Source: Halobellus sp. MBLA0158 (lineage in GTDB: Archaea; Halobacteriota; Halobacteria; Halobacteriales; Haloferacaceae). Taken from it: a DNA stretch of 64,000 nucleotides. The position numbers were made by a program, and so were the translations under genes. Within the stretch, counting starts at the first letter, position 1, and every line of letters begins with the position of its first letter. The stretch lies in assembly GCF_041477585.1 (NCBI RefSeq), contig NZ_JBGNYA010000001.1, forward strand, positions 930,001-994,000. Reading direction: 5' to 3'. This document shows, one piece after another, positions 49,408 through 58,068 of the stretch. The notes beneath the pieces were generated by a model. It did not search any database. It worked only from the letters and a program-made list of their open reading frames with translations, and was not told the origin of the DNA.

Positions 49408-51065
49408 TGCCGCGCCGGCGCGACAGGGACGTCGCGGGCTGGCCGCGCGACCTGGCGACCATCGCCCGCGACGTCGGCTCGCTGCTGACGATGGAGGCCG
49501 TCCTGATGACCGTCTCCGTCCTGGTCGCGGCCGTCTTCCGGGAGTGGTACGTCGCCCTCGCGTTCGCGCTCGCGGGCGGCGTGACGGCCGCGATCGGACT
49601 CGGCGCCCGCCGCGCGTTCGCCGACGCGCCCGACCCGCGGATGAAACACGGGATGATAATCGCCGCGTCGGGCTGGCTGCTCGTCGCCGTCTTCGGGGCG
49701 CTGCCGTTCTTCCTCGCGGCCCACTTCGTCCCCCCGGCGGTCGCGGTCGGCTACGTGCCCGCGGGCGTCGCATACGGTCAGTCGAGCCTCGTGTACTTCG
49801 CGGATCCGCTCCACGCCCTCTTCGAGAGTATGAGCGGCTGGACCGGCAGCGGGCTCACGATGGCCGTCCACGAGCCGTCGCTGCCGCGGTCGATCCAGTG
49901 GTGGCGCTCGCTCATCCAGTGGGTCGGCGGCGTCGGCGTGATCGTCCTCACCGTCTCGATCCTGGCGCGACCGGGCAGCGGGAGCTACGCGCTCTACCGC
50001 TCTGAGACCCGCGAGGAGAAGATCCACCCGAGCGTGGTCTCGACGGTCCGGACCGTCTGGAAGATCTTCGTCGGCTACACCCTCGCGTCGGTGCTCGTCC
50101 TCTTCGCCGCCATCCTCACCTCGGACTACGGCTCGCAGCTCCCGCTGTGGGAGGTGGCCTGGCAGGCGCTCAACCACGCGATGACGGGGCTGTCGACCGG
50201 GGGATTCTCCGTCACCGACAACTCGATCGCGACCTACGACTCCCCGTTCATCGAGTCGGTGCTGCTGCCCGTGATGGCGCTCGGCGCGATCGCCTTTCCC
50301 GTCCACTACGCGGTGCTGGCCGACCGCGACATCCGGGCGGTCGCGTCGGACCTCCAGACGCGGTGGCTCTTCCTGCTGTTCCTCGTCGGCGTCGTCGCGC
50401 TCGCGGTCCAGAACGTCGTCTCCATCCCGGCGGCCGAGGGCGCGTTCACCCCGGCGACGTGGCTCGGCGTCGACGCGCTCTTGGGACCGCTCGCCGCCGA
50501 CGCCGCCCGCGACTCCGCGTTCCAGTGGATCAGCGCGCTCACCTGTACGGGCTTTCAGTCCGCGCCGATCGGCCGCTGGGCCGCGGGGGGGAAGCTCCTC
50601 CTGTCGGGCGCGATGGTGCTCGGCGGCGCGGCCGGCTCGACCGTCGGCGGCATCAAGATCATCCGCGGGTACGTGATCGGCCGCGGCATCGCCTGGCAGT
50701 TCCGCCGGGTGTTCCTCCCGGCCAGCGCGGTCGTCGGGACGCGCCTGAACGGCCGCCGGCTGAACCGCGAGGAGATGGAGCGGGAGTTCTCCGAGGCCGC
50801 CATCGTCACACTGCTGTGGCTCTTCGTCCTCGCGGCCTCGAGCGTCGTCCTCGTCAACCTCGTCGGGCCGGAGTTCACCTACGCCGACGCGCTCTTCGAG
50901 GTCGCCTCCGCGCAGGGGAACGTCGGGCTCTCGACTGGCATCACCGGGCCGACGATGCACCCCGTCGCCGAGGCGCTGTTCCTCCTGAATATGTGGGTCG
51001 GGCGCCTGGAGATCATCCCGATCCTCGTCTTCGCGCGGTCGGTGCTGTACGGCCTCGAACCGTGA
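49407..51065 (+). CDS. trkH: Trk potassium transporter TrkH
   Basis: 552 residues, about ten to twelve helices. The four K+-filter loops are visible: SGWTGSGLTMAV, TGLSTGGFSVT, TCTGFQSAP and GNVGLSTGITG, each with the conserved Gly. After the third loop GGAAGSTVGGIKIIRGYVIGRG is the intramembrane gate region. Starts 1 bp inside trkA. Imports potassium, which haloarchaea accumulate to molar level. Converges on a second TrkH gene with 45 bp between. Confidence 0.93.
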   Translation: MPRRRDRDVAGWPRDLATIARDVGSLLTMEAVLMTVSVLVAAVFREWYVALAFALAGGVTAAIGLGARRAFADAPDPRMKHGMIIAASGWLLVAVFGALPFFLAAHFVPPAVAVGYVPAGVAYGQSSLVYFADPLHALFESMSGWTGSGLTMAVHEPSLPRSIQWWRSLIQWVGGVGVIVLTVSILARPGSGSYALYRSETREEKIHPSVVSTVRTVWKIFVGYTLASVLVLFAAILTSDYGSQLPLWEVAWQALNHAMTGLSTGGFSVTDNSIATYDSPFIESVLLPVMALGAIAFPVHYAVLADRDIRAVASDLQTRWLFLLFLVGVVALAVQNVVSIPAAEGAFTPATWLGVDALLGPLAADAARDSAFQWISALTCTGFQSAPIGRWAAGGKLLLSGAMVLGGAAGSTVGGIKIIRGYVIGRGIAWQFRRVFLPASAVVGTRLNGRRLNREEMEREFSEAAIVTLLWLFVLAASSVVLVNLVGPEFTYADALFEVASAQGNVGLSTGITGPTMHPVAEALFLLNMWVGRLEIIPILVFARSVLYGLEP

Positions 51066-51110
51066 TCGAGTCCGGGAGCGATCCGGTGACGCGGGGCGCT
51101 CCGCGGTCGC

Positions 51111-52718
51111 TCACCGCGTCCAGTACTCCGGCGTCAACAGCACCAGGACGGGGATGATCTCCAGGCGGCCGATCCACATCAGCACGAACATAAAGAGCTT
51201 GCTCGCGTTCGAGAACGCCAGGTAGCTCCCCATCGGGCCGACCACGCCGAACCCGGGACCGACGTTGCCGAGCGTCGCGGCCGTCGCCGACAGCACCTCC
51301 AGGATCGAGAGCGACACCCCGATCCGCATCGCGTCGAGGAAGAGGATCCCCGCCCCGACGAAGAAGATGACCAGGTACAGGAGCGTGAAGCCGTAGATCC
51401 CGCGGATCGCCCGCTCGTCGATCGTCCGACCGCCGAGCCGGACCGGCCGGACCGCCTCTGGGTGGGCGGTGGTGAAGAGCTCCCGGCGGATCGACTTGAG
51501 GATCACGTACCACCGGACGATCTTCACCGCACCGCCCGTCGACCCGGCCGAGCCGCCGATGAACATCGCGAACAGGAGGAGGTACTGCGCGACCGGTCCC
51601 CAGGCGTTGAAGTCCATATTCGCGTACCCCGTCGTCGTGACGATCGAGGCCGCCTGGAAGGCGGCGTACCGCAGCGAGGGCTCGAGCTGGCCGACGATCT
51701 CCGCCCGGAACGTCTCCAGGTACGCCGCGTCGAACGTCTCGCCGGCCGGGGCAGCGCTGACGAGCCCGTCGGCGAAGAGGACTGCCGTGATGATCGCCGT
51801 CAGCGTCGCCAGCACGCCGACGTAGAACTTGAACTCCGCGTCGCGGACGAGCCGCTTCGGCTCGCCCTTGAGCACGTGCCAGAACAGCGCGAAGTTCGTC
51901 CCCGCGGCGATCATAAACGGGATGATGATCCACTGCGCCGCCGAACTGAACGCCTCGATGCTCCGTGCCTCCGGCGAGAATCCGCCGGTCGGCATCGTCG
52001 TCAGCCCGTGGGCGACGGCGTTGTAGAACGTCATCGCCTGGTCGATCCCCGCGACGTTGAGCGAGTACAGCAGAATGATCTCCAGGACGGTCAGCCCGAG
52101 GTAGGCGCCCCACAGCGCCCGCGCGGTCTCGGCGATCCGGGGCGTGAGCTTCTCGATGCCCGGCCCGGGCGCCTCGGCGTCCATCAGCTGTGCGCCGCCG
52201 ACCGAAAGCTCCGGGAGGATCGCGACCGCGAGGACGACGATCCCCATCCCGCCGAGCCACTGGGTGAGCTGGCGCCACAGCATGATCGCGCGGGTGTGCG
52301 ACTCGAAGGAGATGTCGCCGAGCACGGTCGCACCGGTCGTCGTGAAGCCGCTCATCGTCTCGAAGAGCGCGTTCGCGGGGTTCCGGAGCGTCGACTCCGG
52401 GTGGACGGGCTCGACGACCATCGGGATCCCGTGGGCCTCGATCAGGTAGGGGAGCGCGCCGACGACGGCGACCGCGAGCCACGTCGCCGCCACCATCAGA
52501 AAGCCCTCGCGCGCCCGGAGGTCGGGGTCGGGATCGAGCCGTTCGAGGCCGACGCCGACCGCGACGGTGACGAGGATCGTCCCGACGAAGGGGACGACGG
52601 TCTCGCCGTAGTACAGCGCCACGACGAGCGGGAGACACAGCGGCACCGCGAGGTACTTCAGGACGGACCCGACGAGGCTGAGGCTGGCCCGGGTGTCGAC
52701 GCGGAGGTTCGGCGTCAT
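51111..52718 (-). CDS. trkH: Trk potassium transporter TrkH, second copy
   Basis: 535 residues with the same architecture: filter loops SGFTTTGATVLG, TTMPTGGFSPEA, VTTTGYANMDF and ATLGNVGPGFG, and gate FIGGSAGSTGGAVKIVRWY. Low overall likeness in loops to the first copy, so it is an old duplicate or distinct subfamily and not a recent repeat. It overlaps its trkA partner (ATG/stop overlap at 52715-52718). Confidence 0.93.
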   Translation of the reverse strand: MTPNLRVDTRASLSLVGSVLKYLAVPLCLPLVVALYYGETVVPFVGTILVTVAVGVGLERLDPDPDLRAREGFLMVAATWLAVAVVGALPYLIEAHGIPMVVEPVHPESTLRNPANALFETMSGFTTTGATVLGDISFESHTRAIMLWRQLTQWLGGMGIVVLAVAILPELSVGGAQLMDAEAPGPGIEKLTPRIAETARALWGAYLGLTVLEIILLYSLNVAGIDQAMTFYNAVAHGLTTMPTGGFSPEARSIEAFSSAAQWIIIPFMIAAGTNFALFWHVLKGEPKRLVRDAEFKFYVGVLATLTAIITAVLFADGLVSAAPAGETFDAAYLETFRAEIVGQLEPSLRYAAFQAASIVTTTGYANMDFNAWGPVAQYLLLFAMFIGGSAGSTGGAVKIVRWYVILKSIRRELFTTAHPEAVRPVRLGGRTIDERAIRGIYGFTLLYLVIFFVGAGILFLDAMRIGVSLSILEVLSATAATLGNVGPGFGVVGPMGSYLAFSNASKLFMFVLMWIGRLEIIPVLVLLTPEYWTR

Positions 52719-54052
52719 AGTAGCGGCGCGACGTCCTCGACGACGTCGATTCCGGCGAAGACGACGACGTGATCGCCCACCTCGACGACGGTGTCGCCGC
52801 GCGGGGTGACGAACTCACGATCGCGGGTGATCGCGCCGATCACGACGCTCTCGGGGAGCTCCTGGACCGACTCGCGGATCGGTCGGCCGGCCAGCAGGCT
52901 CTCGCCGTCGACTTCCACCTCCAGCACTTCGGCCTTGTCCGATTCGATGAGCGCGACGTTCTCGGCCTCGCCCTCGCGGGTGAACCGCGTGATCTCCTCG
53001 GCGACGACGCTCCGCGGGCTCACCCCGACGTCGACGCCGACGGTCTCGAAGAGGTCGACGTACTCGTCGGCGTCGATGATCGCGACCGTGCGCTCGACGC
53101 CCATCCGGCGGGCCAGAAGCGACACGAGCAGATTCTTCTCGTCGGAGTCCAGCGCCGAGACGACGATGTCGGCCTCGCCGACGTGTTCGCGCTCCAAGAA
53201 CTCGATGTCGGTCGCGTCCGACTCCATCACGACCGTCTTGGGAAGGCGCTCGGCGAGTTCGCGCGCCCGCTCCGTGTCCTGTTCGATGAGCCGCGGGCTG
53301 AAGTCCCGCGATTCGAGCAGGCGCGCGACGTGGTAGCCGATCTCAGAGCCGCCGACGATGACGACCTCCTCGGCGTTCCCGGGCGACTCCTCGGGGTCGA
53401 CAGAGCGCGCGAACTCCTGGACGCTCTCGGGCGAGCCGATGACGATGGCGCGGTCGCCCGGCTTGATCACCGTCTCGCCGCGGGCGATCTCGACGCAGCC
53501 GTTCCGGAGGATGGCGACGAACGTCAGCGAGTCGAAGCGGTCGGCCTCGGCGACCGTCTGGTCGGCGATCGGGCTGTCGTCGTCGACCTCGAACTCGGCC
53601 ATCTGGACCTTCCCGCCGGCGAAGGGGTCGACGTCGCGGGCGGCGGGAAGGCCGATCATCCGGACGATCGACTCCGCGGCGAGCAGGTTCGTACAGACCA
53701 TGAAGTCGACGCCGAAGGCGCGCTCGGAGCGCTGCCACGTCCGGAGGTACTCGGTGTTTTTCACCCGGGCGATGGTGAACGCGTCCGAGATCGCCTTCAC
53801 CGTCGAGCAGACGACGATGTTGGTCTCGTCGTCGTCGGTCGAGGCGATCACCATATCGGTCTCCTCGATGCCCGCCTCTTCGAGCGTCGCCATCGACGTC
53901 CCGTCGCCGGTCACGCCGAGGACGTCCAGCGAGTAGTTCAGTTCCTCGACGCGGTCGGCGTCGCAGTCGACGACGACCACCTCGTGCGTGTCCGCGAGGT
54001 CGGCCGCGATACTGGATCCGACCTGGCCCGCGCCGACGATGACTACGCGCAC
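52715..54052 (-). CDS. trkA: Trk potassium uptake regulatory protein TrkA, tandem RCK
   Basis: 445 residues from GTG at 54052. Two full RCK_N domains (VVIVGAGQVGSSIAADL; later VVIVGGSEIGYHVARLL) each followed by an RCK_C domain, so this TrkA is a fused dimer, unlike the single-domain 226-residue one upstream. The long extra open frame above the GTG is a shadow. Gates the adjacent TrkH. Overlaps its trkH stop by 4 bp. GTG is chosen because V-R-V-V-I-V-G is the domain start. Confidence 0.92.
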   Translation of the reverse strand: MRVVIVGAGQVGSSIAADLADTHEVVVVDCDADRVEELNYSLDVLGVTGDGTSMATLEEAGIEETDMVIASTDDDETNIVVCSTVKAISDAFTIARVKNTEYLRTWQRSERAFGVDFMVCTNLLAAESIVRMIGLPAARDVDPFAGGKVQMAEFEVDDDSPIADQTVAEADRFDSLTFVAILRNGCVEIARGETVIKPGDRAIVIGSPESVQEFARSVDPEESPGNAEEVVIVGGSEIGYHVARLLESRDFSPRLIEQDTERARELAERLPKTVVMESDATDIEFLEREHVGEADIVVSALDSDEKNLLVSLLARRMGVERTVAIIDADEYVDLFETVGVDVGVSPRSVVAEEITRFTREGEAENVALIESDKAEVLEVEVDGESLLAGRPIRESVQELPESVVIGAITRDREFVTPRGDTVVEVGDHVVVFAGIDVVEDVAPLL

Positions 54053-54177
54053 TGACGACCACCCCGATGCATTCGTATCGACTGTGCCGGGCGAGGCGGT
54101 ATCCCTCTTTCGGCATCGCTCCGGCGCCGGCGGGGCGACCGAGACGCCCTCGGACGCCGGAAATCGCGCGGTTCGGC

Positions 54178-54711
54178 CTACGATCGGCGCTCGACGGAGA
54201 GGTCGACCGCCCGCCGGCGCCCTTCGAGGTCCTCGACGACGCGCTCGACGACGCGCTCTGCCTCGTTCGTGATCGCGGGCTTGAGCCGGTCGATCACCCA
54301 CCCGAACGAGACGAACCGCGGGAGGTCGATCCCGCCCTCGTTGGCCGAGTCGGGGTCGTACGCGACCTCGAAGGAGACGCGGGTCGCCGCGTCGGTCCCG
54401 GCGGGGGCGCCCTCGGGCACCTCGTCGAGCGCCTCGATCCGCCAGCGCCCGCCGGCGTCGAGGTTCCGGACCGTCCGCCACTCGATCCGCTCCGGCCGCT
54501 CGACCTCTGTCACCTCCGACTCGACGGTGTAGGTGAGCTTCCACCACGCGAAGCGCATCGCATAGCGGGTCCCGGCGCCGCCGTCGCCGCGGCGCCGCGT
54601 GACGTCCCGCAGGTGCTCGGAGTAGCGGGCGTATCTGGGAAAGTCGATCAGGAACTCGTAGACCTCCTCGGCCGGGAGGTAGACGACGGTGCTGACGACG
54701 AGTTCGTCCAC
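54178..54711 (-). CDS. SRPBCC/START-like lipid- or ligand-binding protein
   Basis: 177 residues from GTG at 54711 (VDELVVSTVVYLPAEEVYEFLIDFPRYARYSEHL), the usual start of this haloarchaeal group; an ATG at 54801 would add 30 residues. SRPBCC fold: helix-grip with RYAMRFAWWKLTYTVESEV and EWRTVRNLDAGGRWRIEAL strands. May bind a hydrophobic ligand or cyclise/aromatise a polyketide-like chain; function unknown. Divergent from the DUF7551 gene. Confidence 0.8.
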   Translation of the reverse strand: MDELVVSTVVYLPAEEVYEFLIDFPRYARYSEHLRDVTRRRGDGGAGTRYAMRFAWWKLTYTVESEVTEVERPERIEWRTVRNLDAGGRWRIEALDEVPEGAPAGTDAATRVSFEVAYDPDSANEGGIDLPRFVSFGWVIDRLKPAITNEAERVVERVVEDLEGRRRAVDLSVERRS

Positions 54712-54815
54712 GCCAGGACCTCGGACCGCGACACGGAAAGCGTTGCGGGCGGCGGCGCGACCGCACCGCGCACCGATCGGAACGTACTTGTCTTTCAGCA
54801 TTCATATTCGAGTCG

Positions 54816-55697
54816 ATGGTCGGGTCGACGCTCCGGGACATCCGCCGGCACGTGGACGCGCTCGCCGCGCCCGAGGGACCCTACGCCGTCGTCTGCGGCC
54901 GGACCGGCTGTGAGCCCTCGCCGGTCGCCGGCCTGCGGTTCGACGACCGCGACACCGCGGCCGAGGCGGCCGACGTGACCGCCGAGTACCGCGCGACGCT
55001 CCGGCAGTACGACCCGCAGGTGCCCTTCTACGAGCCGCTCGTCCACGACGTCGAGGAGTCCCCGCCGGGCGTCGCGACGGCCGGCCGCGCCGACGAGCGC
55101 CTGCGGTATCTCTCGTTCTGCCACGACGTCGCGGGCGCGGTGCTCGAAGCCTTCTCGGACGCGGGCCTCCGCGAGGTCGAATCGGCGGCGATGGAGACCT
55201 ACCTGACGCTCGCGGAGGTCGTCGAGGACCGCGACGACTTCTGTCTCACGATGCTGTGGAGTATGACGAGCGAACTGGCCCACCGGACCGGTCGGCGGGA
55301 CCAGACCGCGGTCGTCGCCTCGGCGGCGTCCTCGCTCCGCGTGCCCGACGCGGCCGCCACGCTGCGACCCGACGAGGGCGTCGAGGCGACGATGACCCAC
55401 CTCGACCGGGTCGGCTTCGTCGACGGCTACCGCGTCGCCCGCGCCGACGGGACGGGCTGGCGGGTCACGATCGACGACTACGCGCTCGCCGAGCGCACCG
55501 GCCGGCTCCCGACGCTCCCGATCGCGATCGCCCTCGCCCAGCGGCTCCCCGAGACGCCGTTCCGGCTGGCGGAGGCGACCCCGCTGGGCGACCGCTCCTG
55601 GCGGCTCCGCGTCGAGCCGGGTCGGGTGCCCGCGGGGCTCGCCTCCGTCGACGCCCGCGACGACGAGCAGCTCTACGACACCGACTCCGAGTACTGA
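54816..55697 (+). CDS. DUF7551-like haloarchaeal protein
   Basis: 293 residues. Starts MVGSTLRDIRRHVDALAAPE, then PYAVVCGRTGCEPSPVAGLRFDDRDTAAEAAD, a segment I associate with haloarchaeal DUF7551. Helical middle part (TAEYRATLRQYDPQVPFYEPLVHDVEES), two Cys in the N-terminal part. No membrane helix. Function unknown; a nucleotide-related role is not supported. It is 69 bp before the flavoprotein gene on the same strand. Confidence 0.75.
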   Translation: MVGSTLRDIRRHVDALAAPEGPYAVVCGRTGCEPSPVAGLRFDDRDTAAEAADVTAEYRATLRQYDPQVPFYEPLVHDVEESPPGVATAGRADERLRYLSFCHDVAGAVLEAFSDAGLREVESAAMETYLTLAEVVEDRDDFCLTMLWSMTSELAHRTGRRDQTAVVASAASSLRVPDAAATLRPDEGVEATMTHLDRVGFVDGYRVARADGTGWRVTIDDYALAERTGRLPTLPIAIALAQRLPETPFRLAEATPLGDRSWRLRVEPGRVPAGLASVDARDDEQLYDTDSEY

Positions 55698-55766
55698 CTC
55701 TCCCTCCCGACGCCCGAGCGCCGCCGGACCGTGACACTCACGGCCCCCGGCGGCGTCTCGGCGCGT

Positions 55767-56609
55767 ATGTCCTCTCACGACACCGACTCCGACGCAGCGC
55801 CGACGGACGCCCCCGACGCCGCGGACGTCCTCGTCGTCGGCGGGGGCGTCGCCGGGCTGACGGCGGCCACCTTCACCGCCCGCGCGGGCCTCGACACGCT
55901 CGTCGTCGACGCGCCCGAGAGCATCCTCGCGCGCAACGCACACCTCGAAAACGTCCCGGGCTTCCCCGGCGGCGTCGACCCGCGACGCTTCCTCGATCTC
56001 CTGCGCGAGCAGGCCGACGAGAGCGGCGCCCGCCGGCGCTCGGGCCGTGTCGCCGACGTCGTCGCGAGCGGCGACGGCTTCGAGGTCCGCGTCGAGGCCG
56101 GCGACGCCCCCGCCGGCGATGGAGACGCAGACGCCGACGCGCCCGCGGAGTGGTCGACCCGCGCGGATGCCGTGATCGCCGCGTCGTGGTCGGACGTCTC
56201 CTACCTCGACGGCCTCGGCGTCGAGATCCGCGACGCGGGCTCGAAGCGCTACGTCGACGTCGACGACCTGGGCCGGACGGCCGTCGAGGGCGTCTACGCG
56301 GCGGGGCGCATCACCGAGAAGTACCACCAGGCCGTCGTCGCGGCCGGTCACGGCGCCGAGGTCGGGCTGACGGTCGTCCACGACTCCGAGACGCCGTACT
56401 ACAACGACTGGGTGACGCCGGAGGGCTACTTCACCGACCGGGGTCGGGAGGTCCCGCCGGGCTGTGAGGAGATCGACGCCGACGAGCGCGAGCGGCGCCG
56501 GGCGGCCGCCCGCGACGGGATGCGCCGGGCCTTCGAGGACCCGCACCCCGAGCCACAGCGGACGCACCCGAGCCTCGTCGAGGACGACCTGGGCCGACTG
56601 GACGAGTAG
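55767..56609 (+). CDS. FAD-dependent oxidoreductase, thioredoxin reductase-like without CxxC
   Basis: 280 residues from ATG at 55767. FAD motif DVLVVGGGVAGLTAATFTARAG and C-terminal VYAAGRITEKYHQAVVAAGHGAEVGL. The overall shape is that of thioredoxin reductase, but the usual active-site CxxC of the NADPH domain is missing and the NADPH domain is very short (about residues 115-170). The acidic insert EAGDAPAGDGDADADAPAEW separates the parts. Members of this type may be ferredoxin-NADP or simple FAD-binding proteins; the reaction is unknown. Confidence 0.8.
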   Translation: MSSHDTDSDAAPTDAPDAADVLVVGGGVAGLTAATFTARAGLDTLVVDAPESILARNAHLENVPGFPGGVDPRRFLDLLREQADESGARRRSGRVADVVASGDGFEVRVEAGDAPAGDGDADADAPAEWSTRADAVIAASWSDVSYLDGLGVEIRDAGSKRYVDVDDLGRTAVEGVYAAGRITEKYHQAVVAAGHGAEVGLTVVHDSETPYYNDWVTPEGYFTDRGREVPPGCEEIDADERERRRAAARDGMRRAFEDPHPEPQRTHPSLVEDDLGRLDE

Positions 56610-56631
56610 CGGGCTCGGCGGAGAGACGACG

Positions 56632-57066
56632 CTATCCGTCCAGGCCGTCGAGTTCGATCCCGTCGCGGTACTCCTCGAAGGCGTCGTCCAGTTCGGCCTT
56701 GATCGCCTGACGCTCCGCCTCGGTCAGTTCGCGTTTCTCCTGGGCCGCGAGGACCGCCCGCGCGAGCAGTTCGTTGTTCATCCGCATCGAGGGGTTCGCG
56801 AAGTTGCTCGACAGGTCCTGACGGTCCCGCGACATCTGGTTCCAGACGCCCCCCTCGGTGTAGAAGTACGTGAAGAGCAGCGTCCCGCCGAGGGTGACGC
56901 CGATCAGCGGCCAGGCGTACTCGCCGTGGCCGTACTGTCGGAGGGTGATCGTCGCGGTCGAGAGCCCGGTCATCCCGAGCATCGCCAGGCGAACCATTCC
57001 GGAGACGCCGTCGACGCGGGCCAGCCACCGGGCGGCCAGTCTGACCCACCAGCGTTCTGCTGTCAT
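56632..57066 (-). CDS. Two-helix membrane protein with coiled C-terminus
   Basis: 144 residues. Two helices (about 22-40 and 50-70) then a hydrophilic tail (WNQMSRDRQDLSSNFANPSMRMNNELLARAVLAAQEKREL), probably a helical hairpin or coiled coil in the cytosol. No cysteines, no motif recognised. It converges on the flavoprotein gene (22 bp). Conserved-looking composition but I cannot name a family. Confidence 0.65.
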   Translation of the reverse strand: MTAERWWVRLAARWLARVDGVSGMVRLAMLGMTGLSTATITLRQYGHGEYAWPLIGVTLGGTLLFTYFYTEGGVWNQMSRDRQDLSSNFANPSMRMNNELLARAVLAAQEKRELTEAERQAIKAELDDAFEEYRDGIELDGLDG

Positions 57067-57138
57067 TGCCGCGCCGTAGGCGGTCGACGGACAAAACGAG
57101 CGTGCCTCGCGGTCGGAGCGGTCGCCGGCGAAGCGGCC

Positions 57139-57672
57139 TCAGCCGGCCGACTGCCCCGCGGGCGTGTTCATCTGCCGCACAGTGAGGATGAGCGTGTTCT
57201 CGTCGGCGTTCACGGCGTCGACCGTGCCCGACAGCCGCAGGCCGGTCGACGGGGTCGGTCCCACGGTCACGTGGTCGCTCTCCGAGAACGTCCGGACGGA
57301 CCCGCGGAACCGCACCTCCGCGCGGCACAGGTCCGGATGGTGGACCGTGGCGAGGTCGATCTCCTCGACGTTGACGCCCTCGACGGTCCCGCCGTTCTGC
57401 TCGACCGGCACCTGTGCGGGCTCGTCCATCCGCTCGATGTCGAGCGCCTCGTAGGCGTCCGCGGTCGGTTTGTACCCGCCCTTCGGGCCGGGGATGCCTT
57501 CGACCAACTGGAGCGCGCGGAGGCTCTGCATCTGGTTCCGGATCGTCCCGGGGTTGCGGTCGATCTCGTCGGCGATCCGCTCGCCCCGCACCACCTGGTC
57601 GGAGCCGCCGGCGAGGTCGACGAGCGATCTGAGGATCCGCTTCTGACTCGAACTCAACTCTGGGGTCGGCAT
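57139..57672 (-). CDS. Winged-helix transcriptional regulator (Rrf2/HTH-like, haloarchaeal)
   Basis: 177 residues. N-terminal wHTH (about 5-75): SSSQKRILRSLVDLAG ... RIADEIDRNPGTIRNQMQSLRALQLVEGIPGPKGGYKPTADAYEAL, the form annotated as Rrf2-type in haloarchaea. The C-terminal half is beta-rich with one Cys and two His (ATVHHPDLCRAEV) that could bind a metal or ligand. Acts as DNA-binding regulator. TATA-like ATTTATC is 25-31 bases before ATG, and an inverted repeat at 57711-57725 lies further upstream, suggesting autoregulation. Confidence 0.8.
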   Translation of the reverse strand: MPTPELSSSQKRILRSLVDLAGGSDQVVRGERIADEIDRNPGTIRNQMQSLRALQLVEGIPGPKGGYKPTADAYEALDIERMDEPAQVPVEQNGGTVEGVNVEEIDLATVHHPDLCRAEVRFRGSVRTFSESDHVTVGPTPSTGLRLSGTVDAVNADENTLILTVRQMNTPAGQSAG

Positions 57673-57696
57673 AGTATACGAGTGGGCCTGATTTTT

Positions 57697-57703
57697 GATA
57701 AAT
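57697..57703 (-). promoter_or_regulatory. TATA-like box of the winged-helix regulator gene
   Basis: GATAAAT (plus) read as ATTTATC on the coding strand, 25-31 bases before the ATG at 57672; consistent with a leaderless transcript. Confidence 0.55.
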
Positions 57704-57710
57704 GTTCGTA

Positions 57711-57725
57711 TATAATGGGATTATA
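57711..57725. repeat. Inverted repeat TATAAT-GGG-ATTATA
   Basis: Perfect 6-base arms around GGG, 39-53 bases before the winged-helix regulator start and just upstream of its TATA box. Candidate operator for the regulator itself. Confidence 0.5.
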
Positions 57726-58068
57726 TTCCTTGGACAGGATATCAAAACCGAAAATAAGAGAACGAATATCCAAATAAAGACCAGAACAGTTCAACATTGC
57801 TGATCCGGTATTGGGTAGGGGAAGTAGAGGGAGTCGACGAAAACGTCCACAAATATGCGTAATTATTTTCCGATAACACGCAGTCTGAGAGAATATCTGG
57901 AAAGTATCTTCTTTCCTCCGAGATCCTTAAACAGATAGTACATAGGGACTTTATGTCAGTGTCGGCGACCGCGAGACGATGACAGAAAGACGAGCGACCG
58001 GGCGGGAGACGCGGCGCGTGTGCGAGGCGGAGCGACGGACGGACCCACTCGCCGGGGGTCGGTGAGCG

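Larger units (their letters stand above)
57673..58068. other. AT-rich 396-bp gap before nadE
   Basis: Between the regulator and nadE. About 57690-57960 is strikingly AT-rich against the surrounding GC-rich DNA. It contains promoters for the regulator and probably nadE (TTAAAC near 57926-57931, CTTTATG near 57949), an inverted repeat at 57711-57725, and a 28-codon open frame at 57979-58065 that ends 3 bases before nadE. No tRNA or clear structured RNA was found. Low GC may mark foreign DNA or a regulatory island. Confidence 0.5.
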
